From a bacterium (GTDB taxonomy: Bacteria; Chloroflexota; Dormibacteria; Aeolococcales; Bog-877): a stretch of 13,172 nt of DNA. Position numbers and translations under genes: made by a program. The stretch covers positions 1 to 13,172 of the forward strand of contig JAJZGN010000031.1 of NCBI GenBank assembly GCA_021798435.1. Reading direction: 5' to 3'. This document shows positions 1-7,066 of the stretch, piece after piece. Every line of letters begins with the position of its first letter. The first letter of the stretch is position 1. The notes under the pieces were generated by a model. That model was not told the DNA's origin. It was given only the letters and a program-made list of their open reading frames with translations, and did not search any database.

Positions 1-152
1 CCGAGATGCTGGAGGCGGTGCGCTTCGCGGACAGTTCCCCCTGGCCCGAGCCTGACACGGTGGATCGCTGGATCTACGCCAAGCCCATCGATCCCGAGGC
101 GCAAGAGGAGGCGCCTTCCATGGCAGGGGACCCGGCGGGGGCGGCCACCTAA
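1..152 (+). CDS. pdhA: Pyruvate/2-oxoacid dehydrogenase E1 component, alpha subunit (C-terminal fragment)
   Basis: Only the last 49 codons are present, read in the frame beginning at base 3 and ending with TAA at 150-152. The visible peptide contains AVRFADSSPWPEP followed by DRWIYA. This is the usual C-terminal end of E1 alpha subunits, where a 'FAxxSPxP' segment precedes a final Val/Ile-Tyr motif. E1 alpha binds thiamine diphosphate together with E1 beta and decarboxylates pyruvate (or a branched 2-oxoacid). The stop codon is followed with no gap by the GTG of the beta subunit, so the two are co-transcribed and probably translationally coupled. The tail after the conserved part is Ala/Pro/Glu-rich and unconserved. 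The substrate (pyruvate, branched-chain oxoacid or acetoin) cannot be told from this fragment. Confidence 0.85.
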   Translation, partial: EMLEAVRFADSSPWPEPDTVDRWIYAKPIDPEAQEEAPSMAGDPAGAAT

Positions 153-1127
153 GTGGCTGAGCTGACCTACCGAGACGCGGTGCGCAGCGCCATGCGCGAG
201 GAGATGCGCAGCGACCCGCGAGTGATCCTGATGGGGGAGAGCATCACCGGCTACGGGGGCTCATACGCAGTGACCAAGGGGCTGGTGGAGGAGTTCGGCC
301 CCAAGCGGGTGATGGAGACTCCGATCGCCGAGGCCGGGATCGTGGGCTTCGCGGTCGGGGCGGCCATGGGCGGGCTGCGCCCGGTGGCGGAGCTGATGAC
401 CGTCAACTTCGCCCTCCTGGCCCTCGACCAGATAGTCAACAGCGCCGCCAAGTTCCACTACATGTTCGGTGGCCAGTGGTCGGTGCCCCTGGTGGTGCGC
501 ACCGTCTCCGGCTTCGGCCAGCTGGGCCCGACCCACTCCCAGACTTTCGAGGGGTGGTTCGCGTCCGTCCCGGGCCTCAAGGTCGTGATGCCGGCCACCC
601 CGGCAGACGCCAAGGGGCTGCTGCTGGCCGCCATCAGGGACCCTGACCCGGTGATCTTCATCGAGCACAGCCTCCTCTACAGCACCAAGGGTGAGGTCCC
701 CGAGCAGGAAGGTCTGGAGGTGCCCATCGGACGGGCGGCGGTGGTCCGTGAGGGCACGGACGTGACCCTGGTCGGATACTCGCGGATGCTGCTCCAGGCC
801 CTGCACGCCGCCGAGGTGCTGGAGCGCGAGGACGGACTCTCCTGCGAGGTGGTCGACCTGCGCACCCTGCGCCCCCTCGACTACCCGACGGTGGTCGGGT
901 CGGTCGGCCGAACCCATCGCCTAGTGCTCTGCGGGGAGGACTGGCGCACCGGCGGCTTCGGCGCCAGCCTGCTCAGCGAGATTCATGACCGGAGCTTCGA
1001 CGACCTGGATGCGCCTATCGCGCGGGTGGCGATGCGCGACATCCCCCTGCCCTACTCCCGGCGGCTGGAGCAACAGCTCATTCCCGCCAGCCAGCAGATC
1101 GTCGACGCGGTGAGGCGCATGAGCTGA
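153..1127 (+). CDS. pdhB: Pyruvate/2-oxoacid dehydrogenase E1 component, beta subunit
   Basis: This 324-residue protein has the normal length for a separate E1 beta subunit. With E1 alpha it decarboxylates the oxoacid and passes the acyl group to the lipoyl arm of E2 in the cytoplasm. The conserved N-terminal TPP-binding half carries GESITGYGGSYAVTKGL and ETPIAEAGIVG; Glu60 of the latter is the expected residue that activates the thiamine ring. The C-terminal transketolase-like half contains DLRTLRPLD and GGFGASL. The segment YGGSYAVTKGL resembles cyanobacterial and Chloroflexi pyruvate dehydrogenases, which favours pyruvate over branched-chain substrates, but this is a judgement by eye. The GTG start directly follows the E1 alpha stop, and no other start precedes the conserved region. 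The TGA stop overlaps the E2 ATG by one base (TGATG), indicating coupled translation. Confidence 0.95.
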   Translation: MAELTYRDAVRSAMREEMRSDPRVILMGESITGYGGSYAVTKGLVEEFGPKRVMETPIAEAGIVGFAVGAAMGGLRPVAELMTVNFALLALDQIVNSAAKFHYMFGGQWSVPLVVRTVSGFGQLGPTHSQTFEGWFASVPGLKVVMPATPADAKGLLLAAIRDPDPVIFIEHSLLYSTKGEVPEQEGLEVPIGRAAVVREGTDVTLVGYSRMLLQALHAAEVLEREDGLSCEVVDLRTLRPLDYPTVVGSVGRTHRLVLCGEDWRTGGFGASLLSEIHDRSFDDLDAPIARVAMRDIPLPYSRRLEQQLIPASQQIVDAVRRMS

Positions 1128-2428
1128 TGGCCTATCAGGTCACCATGCCCCAGATGGGGTACGACATGACCGAGGGCACCATCAACCGCTGGCTGGTGGA
1201 GGAGGGGACACGGGTGGAGCGTGGCGACATCATCGCCTCCATCGCCACCGACAAGGCGGATATCGACATCGAGGCCTACGCCAGCGGGATCCTTCGCCAG
1301 ATCCTCGTCGGCCCGGGCGGGAAGGTGCCTGTCGGGGCTCCGATTGCGGTGATCGCCGAGGAGGGTGAGGCGCTCGAAGGAGCGCTACCGGTGGCAGAGG
1401 GCGGGGAGAGAGCACCCGAAACCGTATCTCCCGAGGTCGTGACCGAGGGTGCGGCTCCCTCGTCCCCTGAGCCCCAGCCGACCGCCGTCCCGGACTGGGC
1501 CCACCAGCTGGGCGGGGAGGCCACGGTGTCCGAGGAGCCGCCCCTGGTGGGGCGAGTCAAGGCAAGCCCGCTGGCCCGCCGCCGAGCGCGGGAGCTGGGA
1601 CTTCCCTTGAGTCAGGTGCGCGGGACCGGGCCCGAGGGGCGGGTCACGGCCGAGGACGTGGAGGCCATGGCGCGGTCGGGCGGACTGGTCGCCGCTGCTC
1701 CGACCGCCTCGGGTCGCGCCGCGCCCCTAGACCCCACCGATCCCTCAGAGCCGGTCAAGGCCACCCGGATGCGCGAGGCCATCGCCCGCCGGATGTCCGA
1801 GGCCAACAGCACCATCCCCCACTTCTACCTCACGACTCGGGTGGACGTGGGAGCATTGATGAAGCTCCGGTCGGATCTCAACGCCCTCCAGGAGCCAGGG
1901 GTCCCGCGGTTCTCCGTGACGGACTTCCTGGTGCGGGCCATGGCCCTCACCCTGCAGCGCCACCCCCAGCTCAACTCCGCCCACGTGGGCGGAGGGGTGA
2001 GGCGCTTCTTCTCCAGCAACATCGCCCTGGCGGTTGCCGTGCCCGACGGCCTCGTCGCCCCCACGCTGCGCTCCTGCGAGTCGCTGTCGTTCGCCGAGCT
2101 GGCGCGCCGGACCCACGACCTGGCGGCCCGAGCCAAGAGCAACCAGCTGCGTCCGGAGGAGCTGGCCGGCGCGCACACCGCCATCAGCAATCTCGGGATG
2201 TTCGGCATCAGCCAGTTCTCGGCCATCATCACCCCGGGCCAGGGCAGTGTCCTGGCGGTGGGCGAGGTGGGCGAGGTCCCGGTGGTGCGGGACGGCCAGG
2301 TGGTGGCCGGCCGCATCATGGAGATGACCCTGGCCATCGACCACCGGGTGACCGACGGTGCCCAGGGGGCCGAGGCTCTGGGCTACCTCAGGTGGTGTCT
2401 CGAACACCCCGCCTCATTGCTGATCTGA
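1127..2428 (+). CDS. pdhC: Dihydrolipoamide acetyltransferase, E2 component of 2-oxoacid dehydrogenase
   Basis: This 433-residue E2 core enzyme has a three-part layout. A single lipoyl domain spans roughly residues 1-78, with the lipoylation lysine Lys43 in TDKADIDIEAYASG. An Ala/Pro/Glu-rich flexible linker follows, then a peripheral-subunit-binding domain at about 145-182 (KASPLARRRARELG ... GRVTAEDV). A second short linker leads to the catalytic acyltransferase domain from about 209 to the end. The catalytic motif DHRVTDGA places the active-site His at 406 and Asp at 410. It moves the acetyl group from E1 to coenzyme A and scaffolds the complex. One lipoyl domain, rather than two or three, is common in Gram-positive-type and Chloroflexi complexes. 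Its start overlaps the E1 beta stop by one base. The E3 gene lies 25 bp downstream, giving the full E1-E2-E3 order. Confidence 0.95.
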   Translation: MAYQVTMPQMGYDMTEGTINRWLVEEGTRVERGDIIASIATDKADIDIEAYASGILRQILVGPGGKVPVGAPIAVIAEEGEALEGALPVAEGGERAPETVSPEVVTEGAAPSSPEPQPTAVPDWAHQLGGEATVSEEPPLVGRVKASPLARRRARELGLPLSQVRGTGPEGRVTAEDVEAMARSGGLVAAAPTASGRAAPLDPTDPSEPVKATRMREAIARRMSEANSTIPHFYLTTRVDVGALMKLRSDLNALQEPGVPRFSVTDFLVRAMALTLQRHPQLNSAHVGGGVRRFFSSNIALAVAVPDGLVAPTLRSCESLSFAELARRTHDLAARAKSNQLRPEELAGAHTAISNLGMFGISQFSAIITPGQGSVLAVGEVGEVPVVRDGQVVAGRIMEMTLAIDHRVTDGAQGAEALGYLRWCLEHPASLLI

Positions 2429-2440
2429 GCTCGGCCCAGA

Positions 2441-2450
2441 GGGAGGAGGA
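2441..2450 (+). promoter_or_regulatory. Strong Shine-Dalgarno site for lpdA
   Basis: GGGAGGAGGA ends three bases before the ATG at 2454. The GGAGG core lies at normal distance within the 25-bp gap after the E2 gene and fixes the lpdA start. It is one of the clearest ribosome binding sites in the window. Confidence 0.8.
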
Positions 2451-2453
2451 GCG

Positions 2454-3824
2454 ATGAAGGACCTGGCCATCTTGGGCTCCGGGCCGGGAGGATACGTGGC
2501 CGCGATCCGGGCTGCCCAGCTGGGCATGAGCGTGGTCCTGGTCGAACAGGAGGAGACCCTGGGCGGAATCTGCCTCAACTGGGGTTGCATCCCCTCCAAG
2601 GCGCTGCTGCGCAACGCCGAGGTGCTGCGGCTGGTCCGGGAGGCAGATCGGTTCGGCATCTCCACCGGCGAGGTCGCGGCCGACTTCGACGCCGCCATCA
2701 CCAGGAGCCGCGAGGTGGTCTCGAAGCTGGTGGGCGGGGTGGCCTTCCTGATGCGAAAGAACGGGGTCGAGGTGATCCGGGGCCGGGGCCGGCTGGTCTC
2801 CGAGCAGACCATACGGGTCGAGCCGTCCGGACAGACCGTCGCCGCCACCCAGGTCATCATCGCCACTGGGGCGCGCCCCAAGGTGGTCCCCGGGCTGGAC
2901 CCGGACGGAAGCACCATCTTCACCTACCGCCAGGCTCTGGAGCTCCGCCGACTCCCGGCCTCCTGCGTGATCGTGGGGGGTGGCGCCATCGGCGCGGAGT
3001 TCGCCGACGTCTACTCCACCTACGGGGTGCGGGTCACCGTGGTCGAGGCGCTGGACCGGATCCTCCCCCAGGAGGACGCCGAAGTTTCGCGCGAGGTGAC
3101 CCGCCAGTTCCAGCGCCGCGGCATCGCGGTCCGGGCTGGCACGCTGATCCAGCGGGCGGAGCGCGCAGCCGAGGGGATGCGCCTGCACCTGGAGTCGGGC
3201 GAGCTGCTCGAAGCGGAGATGGTGCTGACCGCGACCGGGGTGCGGGCCAACATCGAGGAGATCGGGCTGGACGAACTGGGTGTTCAAGTTCGGGAGGGGG
3301 CGATCGCGGTCGACCCCCATCAGCGGACCAACGTTTCCGGGGTGTACGCCATCGGTGACGTCACCGGCCCACCCCTGCTGGCCCACGCGGCCAGCGCGGA
3401 GGGGGTGATCGCGGTGGAGACCGCTGCCGGGCGGGAGGTGGCGCCCCTCGATACCGATCTGGTTCCCCGCTGCACCTACTGCCAGCCCCAGGTGGCTTCG
3501 CTAGGTCTCACCGAGGACCAGGCCAAGGCCCGGGGACTTCAGGTGCGCGTGGGCAAGTTCCCGTTCACGGCCAGCGGGAAGGCCATCGCCATGGGGGAGA
3601 CTGGGGGCTTCGTCAAGACCGTGTTCGAGGCCGCGACCGGACGCCTGATCGGTACCCACGCGGTGGGCCCAGAGGTTACTGAGCTTCTGCCCGAGATGGT
3701 GATGGCCGGGTGGTCCGGCGTCCGCCCGGACCAGTTCGAGGCTCTGGTCCACGCCCACCCCACCCTCAGCGAGAGCCTCAAGGAGGCGGCGCTGGCCGCC
3801 GACGGGGCCGCGATCCACATCTGA
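2454..3824 (+). CDS. lpdA: Dihydrolipoamide dehydrogenase (E3)
   Basis: This 456-residue flavoprotein reoxidises the dihydrolipoyl arm of E2 and transfers the electrons through FAD to NAD+. The N-terminal FAD-binding Rossmann motif is GSGPGG (Gly8-Gly13). The redox-active disulfide is Cys40/Cys45 in GGICLNWGCIPSKALL. The NAD-binding motif GGGAIGAEFADVYSTYG starts at about residue 175, and the second FAD contact is YAIGDVTGPPLLAHAA. The interface-domain catalytic pair is His435/Glu440 in HAHPTLSES. All key residues of an active dihydrolipoamide dehydrogenase are present, and the length is typical. It is the last gene of the pdhABC-lpdA operon. The stop lies only 19 bp from the end of the convergent F420 reductase gene, with no recognisable terminator between them. 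The complex could serve pyruvate or another 2-oxoacid; E3 does not discriminate. Confidence 0.96.
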   Translation: MKDLAILGSGPGGYVAAIRAAQLGMSVVLVEQEETLGGICLNWGCIPSKALLRNAEVLRLVREADRFGISTGEVAADFDAAITRSREVVSKLVGGVAFLMRKNGVEVIRGRGRLVSEQTIRVEPSGQTVAATQVIIATGARPKVVPGLDPDGSTIFTYRQALELRRLPASCVIVGGGAIGAEFADVYSTYGVRVTVVEALDRILPQEDAEVSREVTRQFQRRGIAVRAGTLIQRAERAAEGMRLHLESGELLEAEMVLTATGVRANIEEIGLDELGVQVREGAIAVDPHQRTNVSGVYAIGDVTGPPLLAHAASAEGVIAVETAAGREVAPLDTDLVPRCTYCQPQVASLGLTEDQAKARGLQVRVGKFPFTASGKAIAMGETGGFVKTVFEAATGRLIGTHAVGPEVTELLPEMVMAGWSGVRPDQFEALVHAHPTLSESLKEAALAADGAAIHI

Positions 3825-3843
3825 GCCCGGGGCGCGGCCTCTG

Positions 3844-4500
3844 CTACAGCCCGGTGATGCGGATGCCGGTCTGGGTGTGGTGCAGGCGGTTCAGCCTCAG
3901 AAGCAGTGGGGTCAGCCCTTCTGCGTACCGGCAGGTGGCGAGCGGGCCTGACTCCACGGCCCGGAGGCCCTCGATGCGCCGCACCAGCGTCGCGACCTCC
4001 TGCCGGGCCTCCCGGTCGTCCCCGCCCACCAGGACATCCTCGTCCAGCCGCAGCCCAAGCTCCAGGAGCTGACCCGCGGCCACCGTTTGGAAGGCCCCCA
4101 CCACCCGGGAGGCGGGGCAGAGCTCCGCCAGCTCCTCGGCCGCGGAGCCCGCTGCGGGGTGCAGCGGCTCGGGCCGACCGGAGGCGAAGGACATCGGCAC
4201 CGCCGTGGAGATGACGATCTTCCCGGCCAGCTCCCCAGCCAGTCCGGGGATGGTCGCCCGCACGGCTTCGTAGGGCACGGCGACCACGGCCAGCGCCAGT
4301 GCCGCGACCTCGTGGTTCCGGCTGCCAGTCACCTCTGGGGCCCTGCCTTGCAGTAGCGAGTTCAGCCTTTTGGCCACCTCCCCGGATCGCTCCGGGTCTC
4401 GGGAGCCGACCTGAACCTCCAGCCCGGCTGCCGCCAGGCGCAGCGCGAGGCCCGTCCCCAAAGGGCCCGTTCCTCCGATGATGCCGATTGGCTCTCCCAC
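3844..4500 (-). CDS. npdG: NADPH-dependent F420 reductase (F420H2:NADP+ oxidoreductase)
   Basis: This 218-residue single-Rossmann protein exchanges hydride between coenzyme F420 and NADP in the cytoplasm. The N-terminus IGIIGGTGPLGTGLALRLA matches archaeal and actinobacterial Fno/NpdG proteins. The segment VGSRDPE after strand 2 supplies Ser33/Arg34, which in this family hold the 2'-phosphate of NADP. Middle and C-terminal family segments are VVGAFQTVAAG, DVLVGGDD, and GPLATCRYAEGLTPLLLRLN. I chose the GTG at 4500 because a GGAGGAG ribosome site sits five bases upstream. The longer open frame to 4719 adds only a Pro/Ala/Gly-rich, unconserved leader that crosses the divergent gene. The enzyme implies that the organism makes F420. 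It could run in either direction, either supplying F420H2 from NADPH or the reverse. An F420-independent NADP-binding relative is possible but less likely. Confidence 0.9.
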   Translation of the reverse strand: MGEPIGIIGGTGPLGTGLALRLAAAGLEVQVGSRDPERSGEVAKRLNSLLQGRAPEVTGSRNHEVAALALAVVAVPYEAVRATIPGLAGELAGKIVISTAVPMSFASGRPEPLHPAAGSAAEELAELCPASRVVGAFQTVAAGQLLELGLRLDEDVLVGGDDREARQEVATLVRRIEGLRAVESGPLATCRYAEGLTPLLLRLNRLHHTQTGIRITGL

Positions 4501-4505
4501 GGCTG

Positions 4506-4512
4506 CTCCTCC
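4506..4512 (-). promoter_or_regulatory. Shine-Dalgarno site of the F420 reductase gene
   Basis: On the minus strand GGAGGAG lies five bases before the GTG at 4500. It decides that start over more distant in-frame candidates up to 4719. Confidence 0.8.
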
Positions 4513-4538
4513 GGCTCCGCGCCTCACCTCAGCGCACC

Positions 4539-4550
4539 TACGATATCGAC
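4539..4550. promoter_or_regulatory. Putative shared divergent promoter (overlapping -10 boxes on CGATATCG palindrome)
   Basis: The 50-bp gap between the F420 reductase GTG (4500, minus) and the ATG at 4551 (plus) contains the AT-rich palindrome CGATATCG at 4541-4548, unusual in such GC-rich DNA. On the plus strand TACGAT (4539-4544) fits a TANNNT -10 box and ends six bases before the ATG, so transcription would start at or next to the start codon (leaderless). On the minus strand TATCGT (4545-4540) fits the same pattern and would give a leader of about 33 bases containing the GGAGGAG site. No convincing -35 boxes are visible. Assignment is by pattern only. Confidence 0.45.
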
Positions 4551-4937
4551 ATGGAGCAGCTGCGGGAGGAGACACTCGTTCTTGGGTCCGGCCATGAACT
4601 GCTGCCGTGTCCGAGCATCCAGGAGCAGGAGGGGCCGGCGGGGATACCGGGGGAGCTCCAACCGGGGCGCCTCTGCCAGCTCCTCCTGCTGCGGGAGGCC
4701 GGTCTGCCCCCGGCCCCACCTCCTCGGATCGGATACCCGGCCTCGGAGTTGCACTTCCAGGTGGTCGCCGGAGCCGGATGGGAAGAGGGTGGGGACGCCG
4801 TGGCCCTGCTGCTGGCTCCGCTTCTTGAGACTCCCCCCGGAGCGCTCGAGGTGGGATGGCCGGGCGGCGCCGTGACAGTGGCCCTGCCTGCGGAGTGGCG
4901 GCGGCGCCTGACGGTCACGGAGCCCGACCCCGCTTGA
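4551..4937 (+). CDS. Uncharacterised 128-residue protein upstream of the chelatase ATPase
   Basis: I do not recognise this family. The 128-residue product is soluble-looking, rich in Leu, Gly, Pro and Glu, with no signal peptide or membrane segment. It contains two cysteines (in LLPCPS and GRLCQLL) and a C-terminal Gly/Val/Trp-containing stretch (LEVGWPGGAVTVALPAEW). Third codon positions are overwhelmingly G or C, as in the neighbouring real genes, which supports coding. The open frame extends back to 4488, but that start would overlap the divergent gene. The ATG at 4551 has a -10-like box six bases upstream. The stop TGA overlaps a TTG of the chelatase gene (TTGA at 4934-4937), so co-translation with the AAA+/VWA protein is likely. 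An accessory or adaptor role for that protein is inference from position only. Confidence 0.6.
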   Translation: MEQLREETLVLGSGHELLPCPSIQEQEGPAGIPGELQPGRLCQLLLLREAGLPPAPPPRIGYPASELHFQVVAGAGWEEGGDAVALLLAPLLETPPGALEVGWPGGAVTVALPAEWRRRLTVTEPDPA

Positions 4938-7018
4938 GCCTTCCCACGGTCGACCTGGCGCCCCGGCGGGGACCAGGCTTCCTCCAGGTGGTGGGGCAGG
5001 ACCGCATGAAGCTCGCGCTGCTGCTGGCGGCGGTGGACCCGTTGATCGGCGGGGTCCTCATCCGGGGTGAACGGGGCACCGCGAAATCGACGCTGGCGCG
5101 CGCCCTGGCGGCGGTGCTGCCACCACGTGAGGTGGTGGCCGGGTGCCGCTTTCACTGCCAGCCCTCCGCCGGGGACCTCTGCGAGGAGTGCCGGACGCGC
5201 TCCGCAGGGGGGCGCCCTCTACCTCTCGAGATCCTCCCCACGGGGGTCGTGGAGCTGCCTCTGGGAGCCACCGAGGACCGGGTGGTGGGATCCCTTGATC
5301 TGGAGTTCGCGCTGAGCTCCGGCCAGGTGAGGTTTCAACCCGGCGTCCTCGCCGAGGCCAACGGCCAGGTCCTCTACGTGGACGAGGTCAACCTTCTCGA
5401 CCACCACTTAGTCGACGTTCTCCTGGACGCCTCCGCCGGCGGGCGCAACATCGTGGAGCGGGAGGGCGTGTCCGCCAGTCACCCCTCCCACTTCATCCTC
5501 ATCGGAACGATGAACCCCGAGGAGGGAGAGCTGCGTCCGCAGCTCTTGGACCGCTTCGGACTTTGCGTAGATGTCGTGGGGCTTCGGGACCCCGAGCAGC
5601 GGGTCAGGGTGATGGAGTCGGATCTGGCTCCGACGGGCCCCGCAAGTGGCGACGAGGAGTTGCGCCTCCTGCTGACCGAGGCGCGCCACCAGCTGCCCGC
5701 TGTGGAGGTGCCCCGCACCCTGATCCGGGCCGCCGCGCGGATGGCGGTGGATCAGCAGGTGGTCGGGCACCGCGCGGACCTCGTGATGGTGAGGGCGGCC
5801 CGTGCCCTGGCCGCGCTCCGGCCCGGCCCCTCGGCTGGGGGTCGCCCGGCGGGCCTCAGGGACCTGATGGAGGTGTCCGAGCTGGCCCTGGTGCATCGCC
5901 GAAGAGTCGCCGGCAGCTGGGTGCCGACGGTGGCGGAGGGTGCCGCAGACCAGCGGGCCGACGCCCCGGGCCCAGGGGGCGAGCCTGAGCCCGCTGAAGG
6001 TGGGGAAGGTGGGGAGGAGGGTGGAGGCGAGGTCGGCGAGGGAAGTCAGTCCGGCTCCCCGGGCGCAGCCGCGGAGGCCACGTCGGGCCAGGCCGGACCG
6101 ATGCCGGCGCCGCCCGCGGCCACCGTGGAGCTGGAGGAGCGCTACGAGGCGGGTCGATTGCAGCTCCCCCATGAGCGGCGCCGACGCCGGGGGAGTGGAC
6201 GGCGCAGCCGCACCACCTCTCAGGATCGAAGGGGCCGGTACGTGAGCTCCTTCTGGCAGGAGAAGACCACCGACCTGGCCCTGGACGCCACCCTGAGGGC
6301 CGCAGCCCCCCACCAGGTTCATCGCCGAAGTGCAGCCCCCAACGGCGACGGTAGGGCGATTCAGCTAGAACGCCAGGACCTCCGCCAGAAGGTCCGACAG
6401 CGGCGGATCGGCAACCTGATCGTGTTTCTCGTCGACGCCTCGGCCAGCATGGACGCCGAGCAGAGAATGGATGCCACCAGGAGCGCCATCCTGGCCCTCC
6501 TCCGGGAGGCCTATGTCCGCCGGGACCGGGTGGCGATGATCTCCTTCGCCGGCCGGAGCGCCCGGGTGGTGCTCCGGCCCACCTCCAGCGTCGATCTCGC
6601 CGAGCGCCAGTTGAGCCGGCTGGCGGTGGGGGGGACGACTCCCCTCACCCATGGGCTGGTGGCCGCCCTGGATTTGATCCTGGCGGAGCGGCGCCGCGAC
6701 CAGGAGGTGCTACCTCTCCTGGTTCTGATCAGCGACGGCCGGGGGAACATCAGCCTACGAGGGGATGAGCCGTTACGCGAGGCGCAGGCCGCCGCCGCTG
6801 AGATTCAGCGGGCCCGGATCCACACCGTGGTCATCGACACCTCTCGCGACCACCTTCCCGTCAACCAGACCGCCGAGGGGCCCCAGTTGGCCGGGTACCA
6901 CTTCAACGCCTGCGCGGACCTGAGCCGGCGACTCAGAGGGGAGTACATCGCCCTCTTCGATGTCACCGAACAGGGAATCCTCCGGCCGGTGGCCGCGGCG
7001 CTCCGCCGCGGGGCCTGA
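4934..7018 (+). CDS. Fused ChlI-ChlD type Mg/Co-chelatase ATPase (AAA+ and VWA domains)
   Basis: This protein of about 694 residues joins an N-terminal ChlI-type AAA+ motor to a C-terminal von Willebrand A domain. With TTG 4934 as residue 1, Walker A is GERGTAKST (45-53), Walker B is VLYVDEVN (Asp150/Glu151), and GTMNPEEGELRPQLLDRFG carries the likely arginine finger Arg207. Cysteines 71, 75, 83 and 86 form a Cx3C-x7-Cx2C insert. A Gly/Glu/Pro-rich linker (about 336-410) and an Arg-rich stretch precede the VWA domain. Its MIDAS residues are DASAS (501-505), TT (568-569) and SDG (600-602). Such fusions drive metal insertion by ChlH or CobN large subunits in actinobacterial-type cobalto- or magnesium chelatases. 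The start is uncertain: ATG 4856 and GTG 4895 are also in frame, but TTG 4934 gives a TTGA overlap with the upstream gene. No large subunit lies nearby, so the target metal and tetrapyrrole are unknown. Confidence 0.9.
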   Translation: MSLPTVDLAPRRGPGFLQVVGQDRMKLALLLAAVDPLIGGVLIRGERGTAKSTLARALAAVLPPREVVAGCRFHCQPSAGDLCEECRTRSAGGRPLPLEILPTGVVELPLGATEDRVVGSLDLEFALSSGQVRFQPGVLAEANGQVLYVDEVNLLDHHLVDVLLDASAGGRNIVEREGVSASHPSHFILIGTMNPEEGELRPQLLDRFGLCVDVVGLRDPEQRVRVMESDLAPTGPASGDEELRLLLTEARHQLPAVEVPRTLIRAAARMAVDQQVVGHRADLVMVRAARALAALRPGPSAGGRPAGLRDLMEVSELALVHRRRVAGSWVPTVAEGAADQRADAPGPGGEPEPAEGGEGGEEGGGEVGEGSQSGSPGAAAEATSGQAGPMPAPPAATVELEERYEAGRLQLPHERRRRRGSGRRSRTTSQDRRGRYVSSFWQEKTTDLALDATLRAAAPHQVHRRSAAPNGDGRAIQLERQDLRQKVRQRRIGNLIVFLVDASASMDAEQRMDATRSAILALLREAYVRRDRVAMISFAGRSARVVLRPTSSVDLAERQLSRLAVGGTTPLTHGLVAALDLILAERRRDQEVLPLLVLISDGRGNISLRGDEPLREAQAAAAEIQRARIHTVVIDTSRDHLPVNQTAEGPQLAGYHFNACADLSRRLRGEYIALFDVTEQGILRPVAAALRRGA

Positions 7019-7054
7019 CCGGGCGGTGCCCTGGGAAGGGAGCCGCCCCTCTGC

Positions 7055-7060
7055 GACAAT
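7055..7060 (+). promoter_or_regulatory. Putative leaderless -10 box of the stand-alone ChlI-type gene
   Basis: GACAAT, preceded by TGC like an extended -10, ends six bases before the GTG at 7067. No Shine-Dalgarno sequence lies at proper distance before that GTG. The spacing equals that of TACGAT before the ATG at 4551. Together these suggest a leaderless transcript separate from the fused chelatase gene 48 bp upstream. A TGGGAA 17 bp further upstream is only a weak -35 candidate. Confidence 0.4.
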
Positions 7061-7066
7061 CGAGAG

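Noticed and set aside
261..917. Long open frame on the minus strand inside the E1 beta gene
   Set aside because: It lies opposite a clearly conserved gene. Its product is His/Gly/Arg/Glu-rich with no family pattern, as expected for the complement of GC-rich codons.
2388..3386. 332-codon minus-strand frame opposite lpdA
   Set aside because: It is a shadow of the E3 gene: low-complexity Asp/His/Gly/Pro composition, no start signal, no domain.
7021..7031. GGGCGGTGCCC as terminator after the chelatase fusion
   Set aside because: Only four pairs and no T run; too weak to call.
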